NCBI RefSeq assembly: GCF_000148725.1
Contig: NZ_GL476320.1
Location: forward strand, 124,001 to 188,000
Direction: 5' to 3'
DNA from: Roseibium sp. TrichSKD4
GTDB lineage: Bacteria > Pseudomonadota > Alphaproteobacteria > Rhizobiales > Stappiaceae
Length of the DNA: 64,000 bases
A model generated the notes under the pieces. That model was given only the letters and a program-made list of their open reading frames with translations, was not told where the DNA came from and made no database searches. Below are positions 24,209 to 32,708 of this stretch, piece by piece. Each line of letters starts with the position of its first letter. Within the stretch, counting starts at the first letter, position 1. The position numbers and the translations under genes were made by a program.

Positions 24209-24630
24209 ATCGTGACTTTTGGGCCTTTCTGGCCGGTCACGACCCAGCCGAGGTGTTCGTAAAGGCTGACATTTTGCGGCATGTCTTTATGGGTTGCGAG
24301 GTAAAGATGCGTGTGTCCCTTTTGGCGCACGTGGTCTTCCACCTTCTCGATAAGAGCGCCGCCAATGCCCTTGCCGCCATGGTTCGGATCAACCGCCAGA
24401 TTGGCGAGGGTCGCGCGATCATCTGAAATCATCGCAACCGCGCCGCCTGCGATTTCGCCATTCGAGACGGCGACGAACACCGTGTTGATCGCTATGTCAT
24501 CCGCAAGCCCTGCAGACACATCCGGCAAATCGGGAATATCCTGCCGAAACCGGGCATAAGCCTTGTCGATCAAGGCCGATAATGCCTCGTCATCTTCAGG
24601 GCGTGCCAGTCTAAGAGTGACGTCCGTCAT
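24193..24630 (-). CDS. GNAT-family N-acetyltransferase
   Basis: 145 aa, transfers an acetyl group from acetyl-CoA to an amine. Visible are VTLRLARPEDDEALSALIDK, the beta-4 strand ATLANLAVDP and the pyrophosphate-binding loop NHGGKGIGGALIEKVEDHVR, then LYLATHKDMPQNVSLYEHLG. The substrate is unknown. The ATG at 24630 (MTDVTLRL) has TGGAA upstream; longer in-frame versions would run into the divergent DDAH gene. The 25-base gap to that gene means the two promoters overlap the opposite coding starts. Confidence 0.85.
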   Translation of the reverse strand: MTDVTLRLARPEDDEALSALIDKAYARFRQDIPDLPDVSAGLADDIAINTVFVAVSNGEIAGGAVAMISDDRATLANLAVDPNHGGKGIGGALIEKVEDHVRQKGHTHLYLATHKDMPQNVSLYEHLGWVVTGQKGPKVTMKKVL

Positions 24631-24655
24631 TTGTATTTCCATTCGAGTGCTTGCC

Positions 24656-25468
24656 ATGTCTGACTTTCCCGGATTGTCCTTCCGTTTCACCCACGCGATC
24701 ACTCGCACGCCTTCAGACAGTGTCGCTAAAGGTTTGCGGGCCGTGGATACAGGCAATCCGGATGGAGCTGCTTTCCGCTCTGAACATGAGGCTTACGTAA
24801 AGTCGCTGCAAGGGGCGGGGATCGACGTGACCGTTTTGCCAGCCTTGGAAGCATACCCGGATAGCTGTTTTGTAGAAGACCCGGCCTTTTGTCTGCCACA
24901 GGGGGCGATTGTCCTGCGTCCGGGAGCCAAAAGCCGCGAAGGCGAGGCTGAGGAAATTCGCAGCGCACTAGAAGACACGTTCGATGTTGTCGTGGACTTG
25001 CCAGAGGGCGGATATGTCGATGGGGGAGACATCCTCACGCTGGACGATGAAATTCTGATCGGCCTGTCCGCACGAACTGATCGTCAAGGCGCAGAGCATT
25101 TTCAGGCGATCCTGACCGCGTGGGGCTACTCGGCGCGAGTTTGCGAAACGCCCGAAGGTGTCCTGCATTTCAAAACCGCTTGTTCCACCCTTGGTGATGG
25201 CGTCATTCTCGCAACGCAGCCGATGGCAGATAGTGGCTTTTTCGCAGGTCGAAAGCTGGTGGTGGTGCCGGATGGCGAAGAATACGCGGCTAATGTGATC
25301 CGCGTGAATGATGTGGTTCTGGTGCCGGAGGGCTATCCCAAAACAGAGGCTGCGATCCAGGCCGCCGGGTTTAAAACTGTGCTTGTGCCCACCCATGAAG
25401 CCCGTAAAGTGGACGGTGGATTGTCCTGTTTATCGCTTCGCTTCGCGTTGGACGCTTCAAACAGCTGA
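24656..25468 (+). CDS. Dimethylarginine dimethylaminohydrolase (DDAH)-like amidinotransferase
   Basis: Likely hydrolyses N-methylated arginine to citrulline and methylamine, in the cytosol. 270 aa. Guanidine-modifying fold with CFVEDPAFCLP, EGGYVDGGDIL, the catalytic His171 in GVLHFKTACSTL and the nucleophile Cys258 in GGLSCLSLRF at the C-terminus. An ATG further upstream (24563) is in frame but runs antisense to the acetyltransferase, so 24656 is preferred. With the aminotransferase, asparaginase and GNAT genes it forms a nitrogen-scavenging neighbourhood. Confidence 0.88.
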   Translation: MSDFPGLSFRFTHAITRTPSDSVAKGLRAVDTGNPDGAAFRSEHEAYVKSLQGAGIDVTVLPALEAYPDSCFVEDPAFCLPQGAIVLRPGAKSREGEAEEIRSALEDTFDVVVDLPEGGYVDGGDILTLDDEILIGLSARTDRQGAEHFQAILTAWGYSARVCETPEGVLHFKTACSTLGDGVILATQPMADSGFFAGRKLVVVPDGEEYAANVIRVNDVVLVPEGYPKTEAAIQAAGFKTVLVPTHEARKVDGGLSCLSLRFALDASNS

Positions 25469-25471
25469 TTC

Positions 25472-25524
25472 CCTTGGGGAATTATGGCGTTTCCAGATGT
25501 CCTGTCTTGCCAAGTTCCCCAAGG
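25472..25524. repeat. Wide inverted repeat after the DDAH gene
   Basis: CCTTGGGGAA (25472-25481) is perfectly repeated in inverse as TTCCCCAAGG (25515-25524), 33 bases apart. No T-tract follows, so it may be a regulatory or RNA-stability structure rather than a terminator. Confidence 0.5.
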
Positions 25525-25568
25525 CATGTTTGCCTTGATCCATTCTTTTATGAGTGGAGCCGGGACAA

Positions 25569-25871
25569 GTGACCAACGAAGAACTGGCAGGGCATTTACA
25601 AGATCTGATTGACCGCACCCGCATGGTGGAGCAGGTGTTCCTGACCTTTATCGTGCGCAATTTGCAAATGGAGCTTCAAGCCTCTGAAGCCCCTCAATTG
25701 ACAGCCATCGACATGCGCTATTCGCTGGTGGATACGCTGGAGTGTCTCGTGCCGGAAACAATCGCTGAAAGCGATCCGTCACTGGCAGATATCCGCGCCA
25801 AGGCCGAAGCAATGCTGCGCAATCTCGTCGGTCAAGCCGAAGACCTGCAGCAGAACCAGATCGTCAGCTGA
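25569..25871 (+). CDS. Unknown small helical protein
   Basis: 100 aa, acidic, predicted all-helical, with no signal peptide: TNEELAGHLQDLIDRTRMVE, then a hydrophobic helix QVFLTFIVRNLQMELQAS and AEAMLRNLVGQAEDLQQ. I do not recognise a family. The GTG at 25569 is chosen because GGAG lies 9 bases upstream; a GTG five codons earlier lies on top of that site. Convergent with the Tat-exported protein gene, 12 bases away. Confidence 0.6.
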   Translation: MTNEELAGHLQDLIDRTRMVEQVFLTFIVRNLQMELQASEAPQLTAIDMRYSLVDTLECLVPETIAESDPSLADIRAKAEAMLRNLVGQAEDLQQNQIVS

Positions 25872-25883
25872 GCGAGGGAATGG

Positions 25884-27272
25884 TTACCCCGATATCTGGT
25901 TCCCGGTCACGCTCAGGTGAGAAAAGTCGGTGACGTTGTTCAATTCACCGGTTGCCTTGTCCAGCCAGCGGTAGCCGTTGATGGCACCTATTTCGCTGCC
26001 TTGAATGACATTGTTGGAAATAATGGCGCTTTTCGCCCCCTCAACGACTGTCACGGCGATGCCGGTACCGCAATTGCGCAAGATGTTTTGGGAGGCCACC
26101 ACATTGCGCATGTAGGGCCCCCAACCCAGCAGTAGCCCAAAGCGCGGAGCCCCTTCAATCACATTGCCGGTAACCGTCGTTTCAGCTTCTGCGGCAATTC
26201 CAATTCCAAACCCGGCAACTTCAGCCGGATAGGGGCCTTTGTCGGTCAGGTTTCGGATGAGGTTGCCTGAACACACGGCCAACCGTCCGCCACTTTGAAA
26301 GTTGGCAATGGAAACGCCGGTCGTGCCGCCGTCGATCACATTGTTGGAAATCAGCGCGCCCTGAAACCCGAACTCCGAATAGATCGCTACTTCGCCGGAG
26401 CGAAGGCAGGTGTTGCCAGATATCTGGACATTGGATCCGGTGTTGGAGCGGATGGCGGAAAACGCGCAATCAGACACCATATTGTTGGTGATGGAAACAC
26501 CATGGGCGCGAAACACATTGATGCCGTTGCCGAACTGGCCCGTGCCGCCATATTTGGCGCCAATGCGTTCCACCCGATTATGGGCAACAATGGTCCGGTC
26601 TTCGCCTTCCTTCCAGCGATGCACCCAAATGCCGCCATTGGCGCAGTCCGCAACCGTGTTGCCGGTGATGGAAAGCCCTGTGGCCTCATTTGAGCGAATG
26701 CCAGCTTCTGCAGCACCCGTGATACGGCAATCCTGAATGCGCCCGGAGCACCGATCTACCAACAAACCGGTGCGCGTTGAGCCGACAATCTCACAGTTTT
26801 CAAGCGACAGATTGCGAACGCCGATAAAGTGCAGCAGCCCTTCGGTGAACTCTCCAATGCTCCGGTTTGCACCGTCAAAGGTGATGCCGGACAGGCCGAC
26901 ATTGCTGACCCCTTCAGCGCGGGCCAGCAACCCGCCTCCACCCTGATAAACAAGCCGCGTGCGTCCTGGAATGCCGACAATCAAGGTGCCACTTGGAAAG
27001 CGCAGGTTGGCAACGGGATAGATGCCTGCGGGCAGAAACAACGCACGGCCATTTTCCACGGCCCGGTTGACGGCATTTTGAAACTGCTGGGTCTGGTCAG
27101 TTCCGGTATTGGGTAAAAGCCCCAGCTCGGGGGCTTCGATGGACCCGCGCATTTCGGCTATTTGCACGAGCGCATTTGCCTTCGCAGCACTCAAGGACAG
27201 AGCCGTTCCCGCCAAAAAGGCACGACGACTGAGAAGAGATGTGTATCGATACGCCACGGTTCTGCCCTGCAT
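25884..27272 (-). CDS. Tat-exported right-handed beta-helix protein (TIGR03808 type)
   Basis: 462 aa. The twin-arginine signal S-R16-R17-A-F-L-A-G (residues 15-21) shows export in folded form. The body is a parallel beta-helix with repeated N-N-x-V/I turns: ISNNVIDGG, ITNNMVSDC, VTGNVIEG and SQNILRNCG. The architecture matches an uncharacterised family of twin-arginine-translocated repeat proteins (TIGR03808) found in Hyphomicrobiales; function unknown, possibly polysaccharide binding or cleavage as in other beta-helix proteins. No pectate-lyase catalytic set was recognised. It lies downstream of the YHS gene but beyond its terminator. Confidence 0.88.
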   Translation of the reverse strand: MQGRTVAYRYTSLLSRRAFLAGTALSLSAAKANALVQIAEMRGSIEAPELGLLPNTGTDQTQQFQNAVNRAVENGRALFLPAGIYPVANLRFPSGTLIVGIPGRTRLVYQGGGGLLARAEGVSNVGLSGITFDGANRSIGEFTEGLLHFIGVRNLSLENCEIVGSTRTGLLVDRCSGRIQDCRITGAAEAGIRSNEATGLSITGNTVADCANGGIWVHRWKEGEDRTIVAHNRVERIGAKYGGTGQFGNGINVFRAHGVSITNNMVSDCAFSAIRSNTGSNVQISGNTCLRSGEVAIYSEFGFQGALISNNVIDGGTTGVSIANFQSGGRLAVCSGNLIRNLTDKGPYPAEVAGFGIGIAAEAETTVTGNVIEGAPRFGLLLGWGPYMRNVVASQNILRNCGTGIAVTVVEGAKSAIISNNVIQGSEIGAINGYRWLDKATGELNNVTDFSHLSVTGNQISG

Positions 27273-27365
27273 TGTCCCAATTCGGGATCATTCGTTTAAC
27301 TTGGGTCAAACGGAGCAAGGACCGTGCCGAATGCACGTTGCGGCAGAAGAAGAGGGGCGAAAAAG

Positions 27366-27393
27366 GCAAAAGCCGGTGGGGGCCGGCTTTTGC
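27366..27393 (-). terminator. Terminator of the YHS-protein gene
   Basis: Perfect 11-bp stem GCAAAAGCCGG (27366-27376) / CCGGCTTTTGC (27383-27393). On the minus strand it is followed by CCTTTTT. Confidence 0.85.
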
Positions 27394-27425
27394 ATCTGGC
27401 AAGTCGTCAAAGAAAGGGGATCACT

Positions 27426-27860
27426 TCAGCCCTTGCCAGTTCTTGTGGCCTTGGAGATGTAACCGGGAATATCGCGGCTCCAGGTGCGCTGGACAGATTT
27501 GGAGTAGTTCACGTAAAGCTTGCCATCCACGACCTTATAGGCCAGCGGATCAACCCCGACCTTGTAGCCACGGGAAACGCCATAAGCACAGTAGCCGTCA
27601 AACTGCGGCGCATAACGAGCCGGATTGGCCTTAAAGGCATCCAAGTTCCGCTTGTTGGCAAACTGGTAAGTGTGCCCCCGATGCTGCGCCGTAAATTGTG
27701 AGCTGCCCTTTTGCGGTCTGCTACCGGAAAAGTAAGATACAGGATCATAACCGGTCAGACTCAGCGGGTCCTTGGCAAAGGAGGGGACCGCAGGCGCGAG
27801 GACTCCGGCAAACGCCATGAAGACGACAGCTAAACCAAACACTCCGCGACGCATGTTCAT
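27426..27860 (-). CDS. Secreted YHS-domain protein
   Basis: 144 aa. Signal peptide MNMRRGVFGLAVVFMAFAG... cleaved near PSFA-KDPLSL. The mature part starts LTGYDPVSYF, followed by YQFANKRNLDAFKANPARYAP and QFDGYCAYGVSRG, the conserved YHS-like core (the family name refers to Tyr-His-Ser; here the aligned segment is G-Y-D-P-V). Such proteins are thought to bind metal in the periplasm. The ATG at 27860 has GGAG 8 bases upstream; a longer frame extends upstream but lacks a ribosome site. Confidence 0.82.
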   Translation of the reverse strand: MNMRRGVFGLAVVFMAFAGVLAPAVPSFAKDPLSLTGYDPVSYFSGSRPQKGSSQFTAQHRGHTYQFANKRNLDAFKANPARYAPQFDGYCAYGVSRGYKVGVDPLAYKVVDGKLYVNYSKSVQRTWSRDIPGYISKATRTGKG

Positions 27861-27960
27861 TAGGTTTCTCCAGCAGAACTTCCTAGCCAAAAAGATGGCG
27901 GGGGATCTGCTGACATTCAAACAACATTCGCGTGAGCCGGACGATGCCACATGGAAGGGA

Positions 27961-28563
27961 TCAGCTGAGCTTTAGCGCCAAATCGCTCAGCAGATACACC
28001 GCTGCAGTCTCGACAGAGTGGTAGGAGGGTCTATTCTCATAACGACCCCGAGGCAGGGAAGGCACATGAACAAATACAGCCTGCCGTCCAGTGCCAAGCG
28101 TGTCCCATAGTGTGGCATTGCAGAGATAATCCCCGGCATTGTTGGAAAGCCGAACATCCACACCACTGCGTCGCGCCGACTTTTGAAGAGATCGAACAGG
28201 CAGCGTTGCACGCCGGTTGGGCGTTCCCGCTTTGGCAAGCAGGCGATGAGGGGCGACGTCACCGGCCGCGTCTGCACGGGTGGTCGACGCCCAATTGCGA
28301 GCCAAGGTCTCAATGTTGATGGATCGCTGCGACCCGTCCACCCCAAAATGCACCACGGCGACCGGGTCCACCTTTTTGATGATGTGCTGCGTTCTCTCCT
28401 CTCGCGCCCGCCACTCCGGCGGCAGAACGGCATAGCAAAACCGAACACCATGAATGTGCGCCGGCAACCGCTTCGGCAACCGGCCCATCAAGCGCTCTGT
28501 CGGATTGACCGGCATGCCGGGAAAACCGGAAAAGCCTGTCGCGAGGAGTGTTTTTGTGGTCAT
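27961..28563 (-). CDS. Pyroglutamyl-peptidase-like cysteine peptidase (C15)
   Basis: 200 aa, cytosolic. Family signs in order: ATGFSGFPGMPVNPTERL at the N-terminus, Glu85 in SINIETLARN, Cys148 in NNAGDYLCNATLW and His166 in VFVHVPSLP. These are the Glu, Cys and His of the C15 catalytic triad, so the enzyme should be active in removing N-terminal pyroglutamate or a related residue. The segment between (residues 95-135) is more basic than usual. It precedes the YHS gene on the same strand, about 100 bases apart, probably under its own promoter. Confidence 0.85.
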   Translation of the reverse strand: MTTKTLLATGFSGFPGMPVNPTERLMGRLPKRLPAHIHGVRFCYAVLPPEWRAREERTQHIIKKVDPVAVVHFGVDGSQRSINIETLARNWASTTRADAAGDVAPHRLLAKAGTPNRRATLPVRSLQKSARRSGVDVRLSNNAGDYLCNATLWDTLGTGRQAVFVHVPSLPRGRYENRPSYHSVETAAVYLLSDLALKLS

Positions 28564-28763
28564 GGGAAGGTGATTATCAGATCTTTTCCGGAACTGAAAT
28601 CAATAAGAAGTTCAGCCGGTTACAGAGCTGCTTTTTCGGCCAGGATAGTGCAGGGTTTTCCTCTGCCTTCAACCAAAGCGCAGGTGTATCGGTTGACCGG
28701 CATCCGTCGCAGGTACCGATCCATGGTTCGGCCAAAGTGGCGCTGTTGGCAACTGCGTGTTGG

Positions 28764-28877
28764 TTATTTGGACTGACTTGAAACCAGAATAACCTGCCCA
28801 GGCCCCGCCTGAACCAATCCAGCATTTGCAAAGCACAGGCCCAATGCAAGGATCAGGGCTATAAGCGCGTGTTTCAT
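28764..28877 (-). CDS. Tiny secreted peptide (37 aa)
   Basis: An ATG at 28877 follows AAAGGACAAGTAA and opens 37 codons. The peptide is a complete signal sequence, MKHALIALILALGLCFANAG, followed by a short tail GPGQVILVSSQSK. Cleavage after VQA would leave about 13 residues. I recognise no family; a Cys at residue 15 is in the hydrophobic core rather than in a true lipobox. It lies 45 bases after the stop of the next minus-strand gene (28923-29603) and may be co-transcribed with it. The good ribosome site and clear signal peptide argue that it is real. Confidence 0.55.
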   Translation of the reverse strand: MKHALIALILALGLCFANAGLVQAGPGQVILVSSQSK

Positions 28878-28922
28878 TTACTTGTCCTTTCGGCTTTTAC
28901 TGATCGTGATGCTTGATCAAGA

Positions 28923-29603
28923 TCAGGCAGCCATTTGTTTGTTGGCAACATACCGGACGTCCATGTAATCGACGATCTCGGTCAGCACATCGGTGTAGAA
29001 TATATCTGCAACGGGCCCCACCGAGATGGCATAGCCCTGTTTCTCGCGTCCGTTCGCCAGACCCAGAGCAGCTAGGTCGCCCAGATACTTGTCGCGGATT
29101 TTGGTTGGCTTTGTGCCTTTGCCATTTCCGAACAGTTGGCTGAGTTCGGCAAGTGTGGAGCTATCGGACAGGTGAGGCGAATGGCGGCGGATCACCAGTT
29201 GGCCGAGAACGACCGGTGTCATGGCAGAAACGACCATGTCGATGACGCGATCATTCAGCTTGTCGATGATTCCGTCGTGCTCTAGTCCGCGCAGATAGTG
29301 CAGCATACCGTGCTCATAGGCGCGATCCTGCAGGACACGCTGACGGCAAAGCTGTAGCACCTTGCTACCGGTTTGGGGCGGTGCAGGCCACCATGGCTCG
29401 GATTGTTTTAAGCTGCCACTTGCTTCATAGGATTGCTTGTTGTCCCGCATCCACTCGAGTGTCTTTTGCGCTTGAAGCTTTAGTGCCTCTGTTACCTCGG
29501 CTTTCGCAAAGTAACGACGCGCTTTGTCAATCTCCCATTGGACATCTTGCTGTCCAGTACGCTTTACATCGTAGATTGCCGGTCTGTCTTCCGGCTTTTT
29601 CAT
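28923..29603 (-). CDS. Unknown cytosolic protein, possible winged helix
   Basis: 226 aa, with no signal peptide or membrane segment. The ATG at 29603 is well supported by GGAGGAGAG. The N-terminal half is helical and charged (WEIDKARRYFAKAEVTEALK). The C-terminal part IRDKYLGDLAALGLANGREK followed by GYAISVGPVADIFYTDVL has the spacing of a winged-helix unit (helix, recognition helix, beta hairpin). That is only a suggestion; I know no homologous family. It is divergent from the collagen-like gene, with 212 bases between the starts, so it could be its regulator. Confidence 0.6.
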   Translation of the reverse strand: MKKPEDRPAIYDVKRTGQQDVQWEIDKARRYFAKAEVTEALKLQAQKTLEWMRDNKQSYEASGSLKQSEPWWPAPPQTGSKVLQLCRQRVLQDRAYEHGMLHYLRGLEHDGIIDKLNDRVIDMVVSAMTPVVLGQLVIRRHSPHLSDSSTLAELSQLFGNGKGTKPTKIRDKYLGDLAALGLANGREKQGYAISVGPVADIFYTDVLTEIVDYMDVRYVANKQMAA

Positions 29604-29815
29604 ACGAACTCTCCTCCAAAAGTCGTTGATTGAAAAAGTAGGCACGTAATAAGGCGAAATAAAGTGCCGGTTTCATTGGGGGTACCTGTCGGGCACCCCT
29701 TGCCTGTCCCCCTCTGATGGGTGCTCGGCAGGTCGGGTCTTGCGGGGCATTTTTGGCGGGCGGCGAATGTTCGGGTTCGCTGCCTCGTCTGAAAAACTCC
29801 ACGGGAGACACTGAT

Positions 29816-30720
29816 ATGAACAAGATTGGTATTGCAGCGCTGCTGCTTGCGTCCGCACTGGTTAGCCCAGCATCGGGCTTGGGTGACAAGGCGCTGGACA
29901 ACGCTGATGACCTGATCGTCAAGCAGGGACAGGTGATGACCCTTGAGGGCGGTGCCCACACCTTCGATGATCTGGTCATCGGCAACGATGGCATCCTTCG
30001 CGTTGCCGCAGGTACCAATATCACCGCCAACCGCATCCATTCCGATGGTGGTAAGATCGAATACATCCAGGGGTCAGGAAACGGAGCGACCCCGACCATC
30101 ACACTTATCGGTCTGGATGCATCTGAGGTGCGTGACCTCGCAGTCGTGTAGAGGGCTTCAAGGTCATCAATCACACGTCCACACCCGGCGGGAATGGCCA
30201 GCACGGCGTTCGTGGCAGCAACGGCGAGAATGGTGCGCAAGTGACAGTCTATCTCGTCGGGGCACAGCCAGGAGCCTTGATCCGCTTCAATGCCGTTGGT
30301 GGCGATGGTGGTCGTGGTCAACCGGGCGGTGCTGGCGGAAATGGTGGCAACAAGTCTCGTCTGCACAGCGAAAGCGGTGGCGGTACCGGCGGGAACGGTG
30401 GTCAGGGCGGTGATGCCGGCGACAGCGGTCGTGTCACGGCTTATCTGATTGCGGACAGCGTGTCGCAAGAGATTGAGCCAAACTGGATCAAAGTGGTGGC
30501 CAATGTTGCCGCCGGGCAGCGCGGCGAAGGCGGTGCGCGTGGCCCTGCTGGTCGCCGTGGGCACCACGGCAACAAGGGGGCGTTGGGTGCCGTCGGCAAG
30601 GCGCCGACAGACACGAGCCACGATGACTTTGCTCAGGTTCTGATCATGGACCGTGCGACATTCGCCGAGTTTGCGTTGGCCAACAAGGTCATCAATACCA
30701 AAAAAGACCTGACAAATTAA
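29816..30720 (+). pseudogene. Secreted collagen-like repeat protein, frameshifted
   Basis: Frame one starts at ATG 29816 (Shine-Dalgarno GGGAG) with a signal peptide MNKIGIAALLLASALVSPAS and a beta-rich domain, and stops at 30149-30151. The neighbouring frame is open from 30136 and continues with EGFKVINHTSTPGGNGQHG, then Gly-X-Y-like runs (GGRGQPGGAGGNGG, GGNGGQGGDAGDSG, GARGPAGRRGHHGNKG) and a final non-repeat domain to 30720. Reading one base back near 30148 joins the two smoothly, so this was one gene of about 300 codons. It may be a true pseudogene, a phase-variable gene or a sequencing error; the joint region has no long homopolymer. The product would be an extracellular or periplasmic fibrous protein. 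The gene is followed by a strong terminator. Confidence 0.75.
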
Positions 30721-30725
30721 ACCAA

Positions 30726-30762
30726 GCGATGAGCCGCGCGGCAGCGTGGCTCATCGCCTTTT
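30726..30762 (+). terminator. Terminator after the collagen-like gene
   Basis: Perfect 10-bp stem GCGATGAGCC (30726-30735) / GGCTCATCGC (30748-30757) followed by CTTTTC. Confidence 0.8.
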
Positions 30763-30850
30763 CAGAAGGTGGTCGGTGAAGTGGGATGTTGATTCTAACA
30801 AAAAATTCTCCACTCCTCGCTCGCAGCTAGAAAGGCTTGTCCTGCGGCTT

Positions 30851-31852
30851 TTAGGTATCAAGCCCAATCAGTCCCGCCAGTTCGTCAACGGCAAACGAAA
30901 CAGCCGTGTCACCAGAGCGGACGGAGGTCTCCAAGGTTTTGAGGCGATCGGATGTGCGCGGGTCGTTTTGCAGGGCATCCATCATGCGCTGCTGCAGCAT
31001 GTCCCACATCCAGGCCACTTGCTGGTCCGCGCGCCTCGTTTGCCACTCGCCCGTTGCTGTCATCTTGGCGCGGTGCAGCTCTACTTGCTCCCACAGCTTG
31101 TCGAGATCCTGATTGGCAAGGCCGGAGACGGTGATGACCGGCGGGGACCATGTCGGTGACTTGGGCGCGAGAATATGCAGGGCTGCGCGGTAGTCAGAGG
31201 CCGCAGAGCGCGCGCGCATGGCGCCATCCCCATCGGCCTTGTTGACGGCAATCATGTCGGCAATTTCCAAAACGCCCTTCTTGATGCCCTGCAGTTCATC
31301 GCCTGCGCCCGGCAGCATCAGAACGAGGAAAAAGTCGACCATGTCGGCGACCGTTGTTTCCGACTGGCCGATTCCGACCGTCTCCACCAAAATGACATCA
31401 AACCCGGCAGCTTCGCACAAAAGCATGGACTCGCGGGTTTTTGCGGCCACGCCTCCCAAGGTTCCGGCGGACGGGGAGGGGCGGATGAAGGCGTTTTTGT
31501 CCACCGCCAGCTGCGCCATGCGGGTCTTGTCGCCCAAGATGGAACCGCCAGTACGGGTGGATGAAGGATCAACAGCCAGAACGGCGACCTTGTGACCACT
31601 CGCGGTCAGGTTTGATCCTAAAGTGTCGATGGTTGTGGATTTGCCAACCCCCGGAACGCCGGTAATGCCGACGCGGTGCGCTTTGCCGGTGAGCGGCAAT
31701 AGGTCTTGAATGAGGACACGGGCAATCTGCCGATGCTCTGCCTTGCGCGATTCCACAAGGGTGATCGCTCGCGCCAGTGCAGCCCGGTTGCCGTTTCGCA
31801 AGCCTTCGGCCAGCGCATCTTTGTCGAGCCGGGAGGGAATCGAGTTTGACAT
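30851..31852 (-). CDS. meaB: Methylmalonyl-CoA mutase chaperone GTPase MeaB/ArgK
   Basis: G-protein of 333 aa that loads and protects adenosylcobalamin in methylmalonyl-CoA mutase, using GTP. Walker A is GITGVPGVGKSTTIDTLG (about residues 64-80); then AVDPSSTRTGGSILGDKTRM, the switch region VETVGIGQSETTVADMVD and the NKAD specificity motif. The length is normal. A TTG two codons upstream is less likely than the ATG at 31852. The mutase subunits lie about 8 kb away (39911-44100) on the other strand, so expression is not coupled by an operon. No atypical residues are seen in the G motifs. Confidence 0.93.
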   Translation of the reverse strand: MSNSIPSRLDKDALAEGLRNGNRAALARAITLVESRKAEHRQIARVLIQDLLPLTGKAHRVGITGVPGVGKSTTIDTLGSNLTASGHKVAVLAVDPSSTRTGGSILGDKTRMAQLAVDKNAFIRPSPSAGTLGGVAAKTRESMLLCEAAGFDVILVETVGIGQSETTVADMVDFFLVLMLPGAGDELQGIKKGVLEIADMIAVNKADGDGAMRARSAASDYRAALHILAPKSPTWSPPVITVSGLANQDLDKLWEQVELHRAKMTATGEWQTRRADQQVAWMWDMLQQRMMDALQNDPRTSDRLKTLETSVRSGDTAVSFAVDELAGLIGLDT

Positions 31853-31976
31853 GCCCAAGGCTTACCCGACACGGCTGCGGACGTCACGGGTCTTTTGCCC
31901 ACAAAGTCTGCTTCAAATATCAGACATTGGGATGATGCAATTGCGGCGCGGGCAGGTCGAGCCCGATCAGGTCAAG

Positions 31977-32564
31977 TCAGGATTGGGGCGTCCAGACAAT
32001 CCGCTGCAACATGGCACCCTTCAATTCGCTATCGGGTGCCAGACGATCAAATGGCCCTTGATAACCGGGAATGGAGTAAATCAGCTCTACGCTCGGGTGC
32101 CCCTTGGCCTTGCAGATGGCCATTCCGCGCCAGAGGTTCTTGCCAACCCGGCAAGCACGACGGCTTTGGCGTGTTTCAGCAAAGGTCATGCCGATGCGCT
32201 CGCCATTCGGGCCTTCCAGATGGTGAGTGACCCCGTGAACGGTGCGCACTTTGCCATCACTGGCCTTAAATACCTGCAACACCTGAAATCCGTCAGAATT
32301 GAATGCAGCCAAGGCCCATTCCGTCTTGTTCTCATTCGCGGACTGGATGCCTTCGGTGGTGAAGCCGGGCAGGGCCGCTTCAATGGCTTTTGCGCCATAA
32401 GCCGTTTCAGCAGTGATGCCGCCCACATGGTCGTCTGTGAATTTGACGAGCGTGACGTTTGACGTTCTGGCGCTGATGGCTGGTCCTTCACCCACAACAG
32501 CTGGAGAACACGCCGCAGCTCCGGCGGCAAGAAGAACAGCAGCGACAAGACGCGACAAATGCAT
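31977..32564 (-). CDS. DUF1131-family lipoprotein
   Basis: 195 aa. Signal peptide with lipobox: MHLSRLVAAVLLAAGAAACS, lipid attached at the Cys. The mature protein carries the conserved DUF1131 features VGGITAETAYGAKAIEAALP, VHGVTHHLEGPNGERIGMTF and, near the end, SIPGYQGPFDRLAP. Function is unknown; it is probably anchored in the outer or inner membrane and faces the periplasm. The ATG at 32564 places the signal peptide correctly; an in-frame start 23 codons upstream would bury it. Upstream of meaB on the same strand with a 124-base gap, likely independent. Confidence 0.8.
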   Translation of the reverse strand: MHLSRLVAAVLLAAGAAACSPAVVGEGPAISARTSNVTLVKFTDDHVGGITAETAYGAKAIEAALPGFTTEGIQSANENKTEWALAAFNSDGFQVLQVFKASDGKVRTVHGVTHHLEGPNGERIGMTFAETRQSRRACRVGKNLWRGMAICKAKGHPSVELIYSIPGYQGPFDRLAPDSELKGAMLQRIVWTPQS

Positions 32565-32708
32565 GGAAATTCCACTCGACAATGTTGTTATTATCAGTGG
32601 CGTGGAGATAGCACCCAAATTTGGGCAAGGCAAAGGCAGGAAAAACTTCTGAACCGGTTTTTCAATTAGATAAAAATTGTCAGTGCCTTACCGGTATCAG
32701 ATTGCACC

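Noticed and set aside
29527-30621. Long minus-strand frame across the collagen-like gene
   Set aside because: It arises from the GC-rich glycine codons of the plus strand and has no start signal or known domain.
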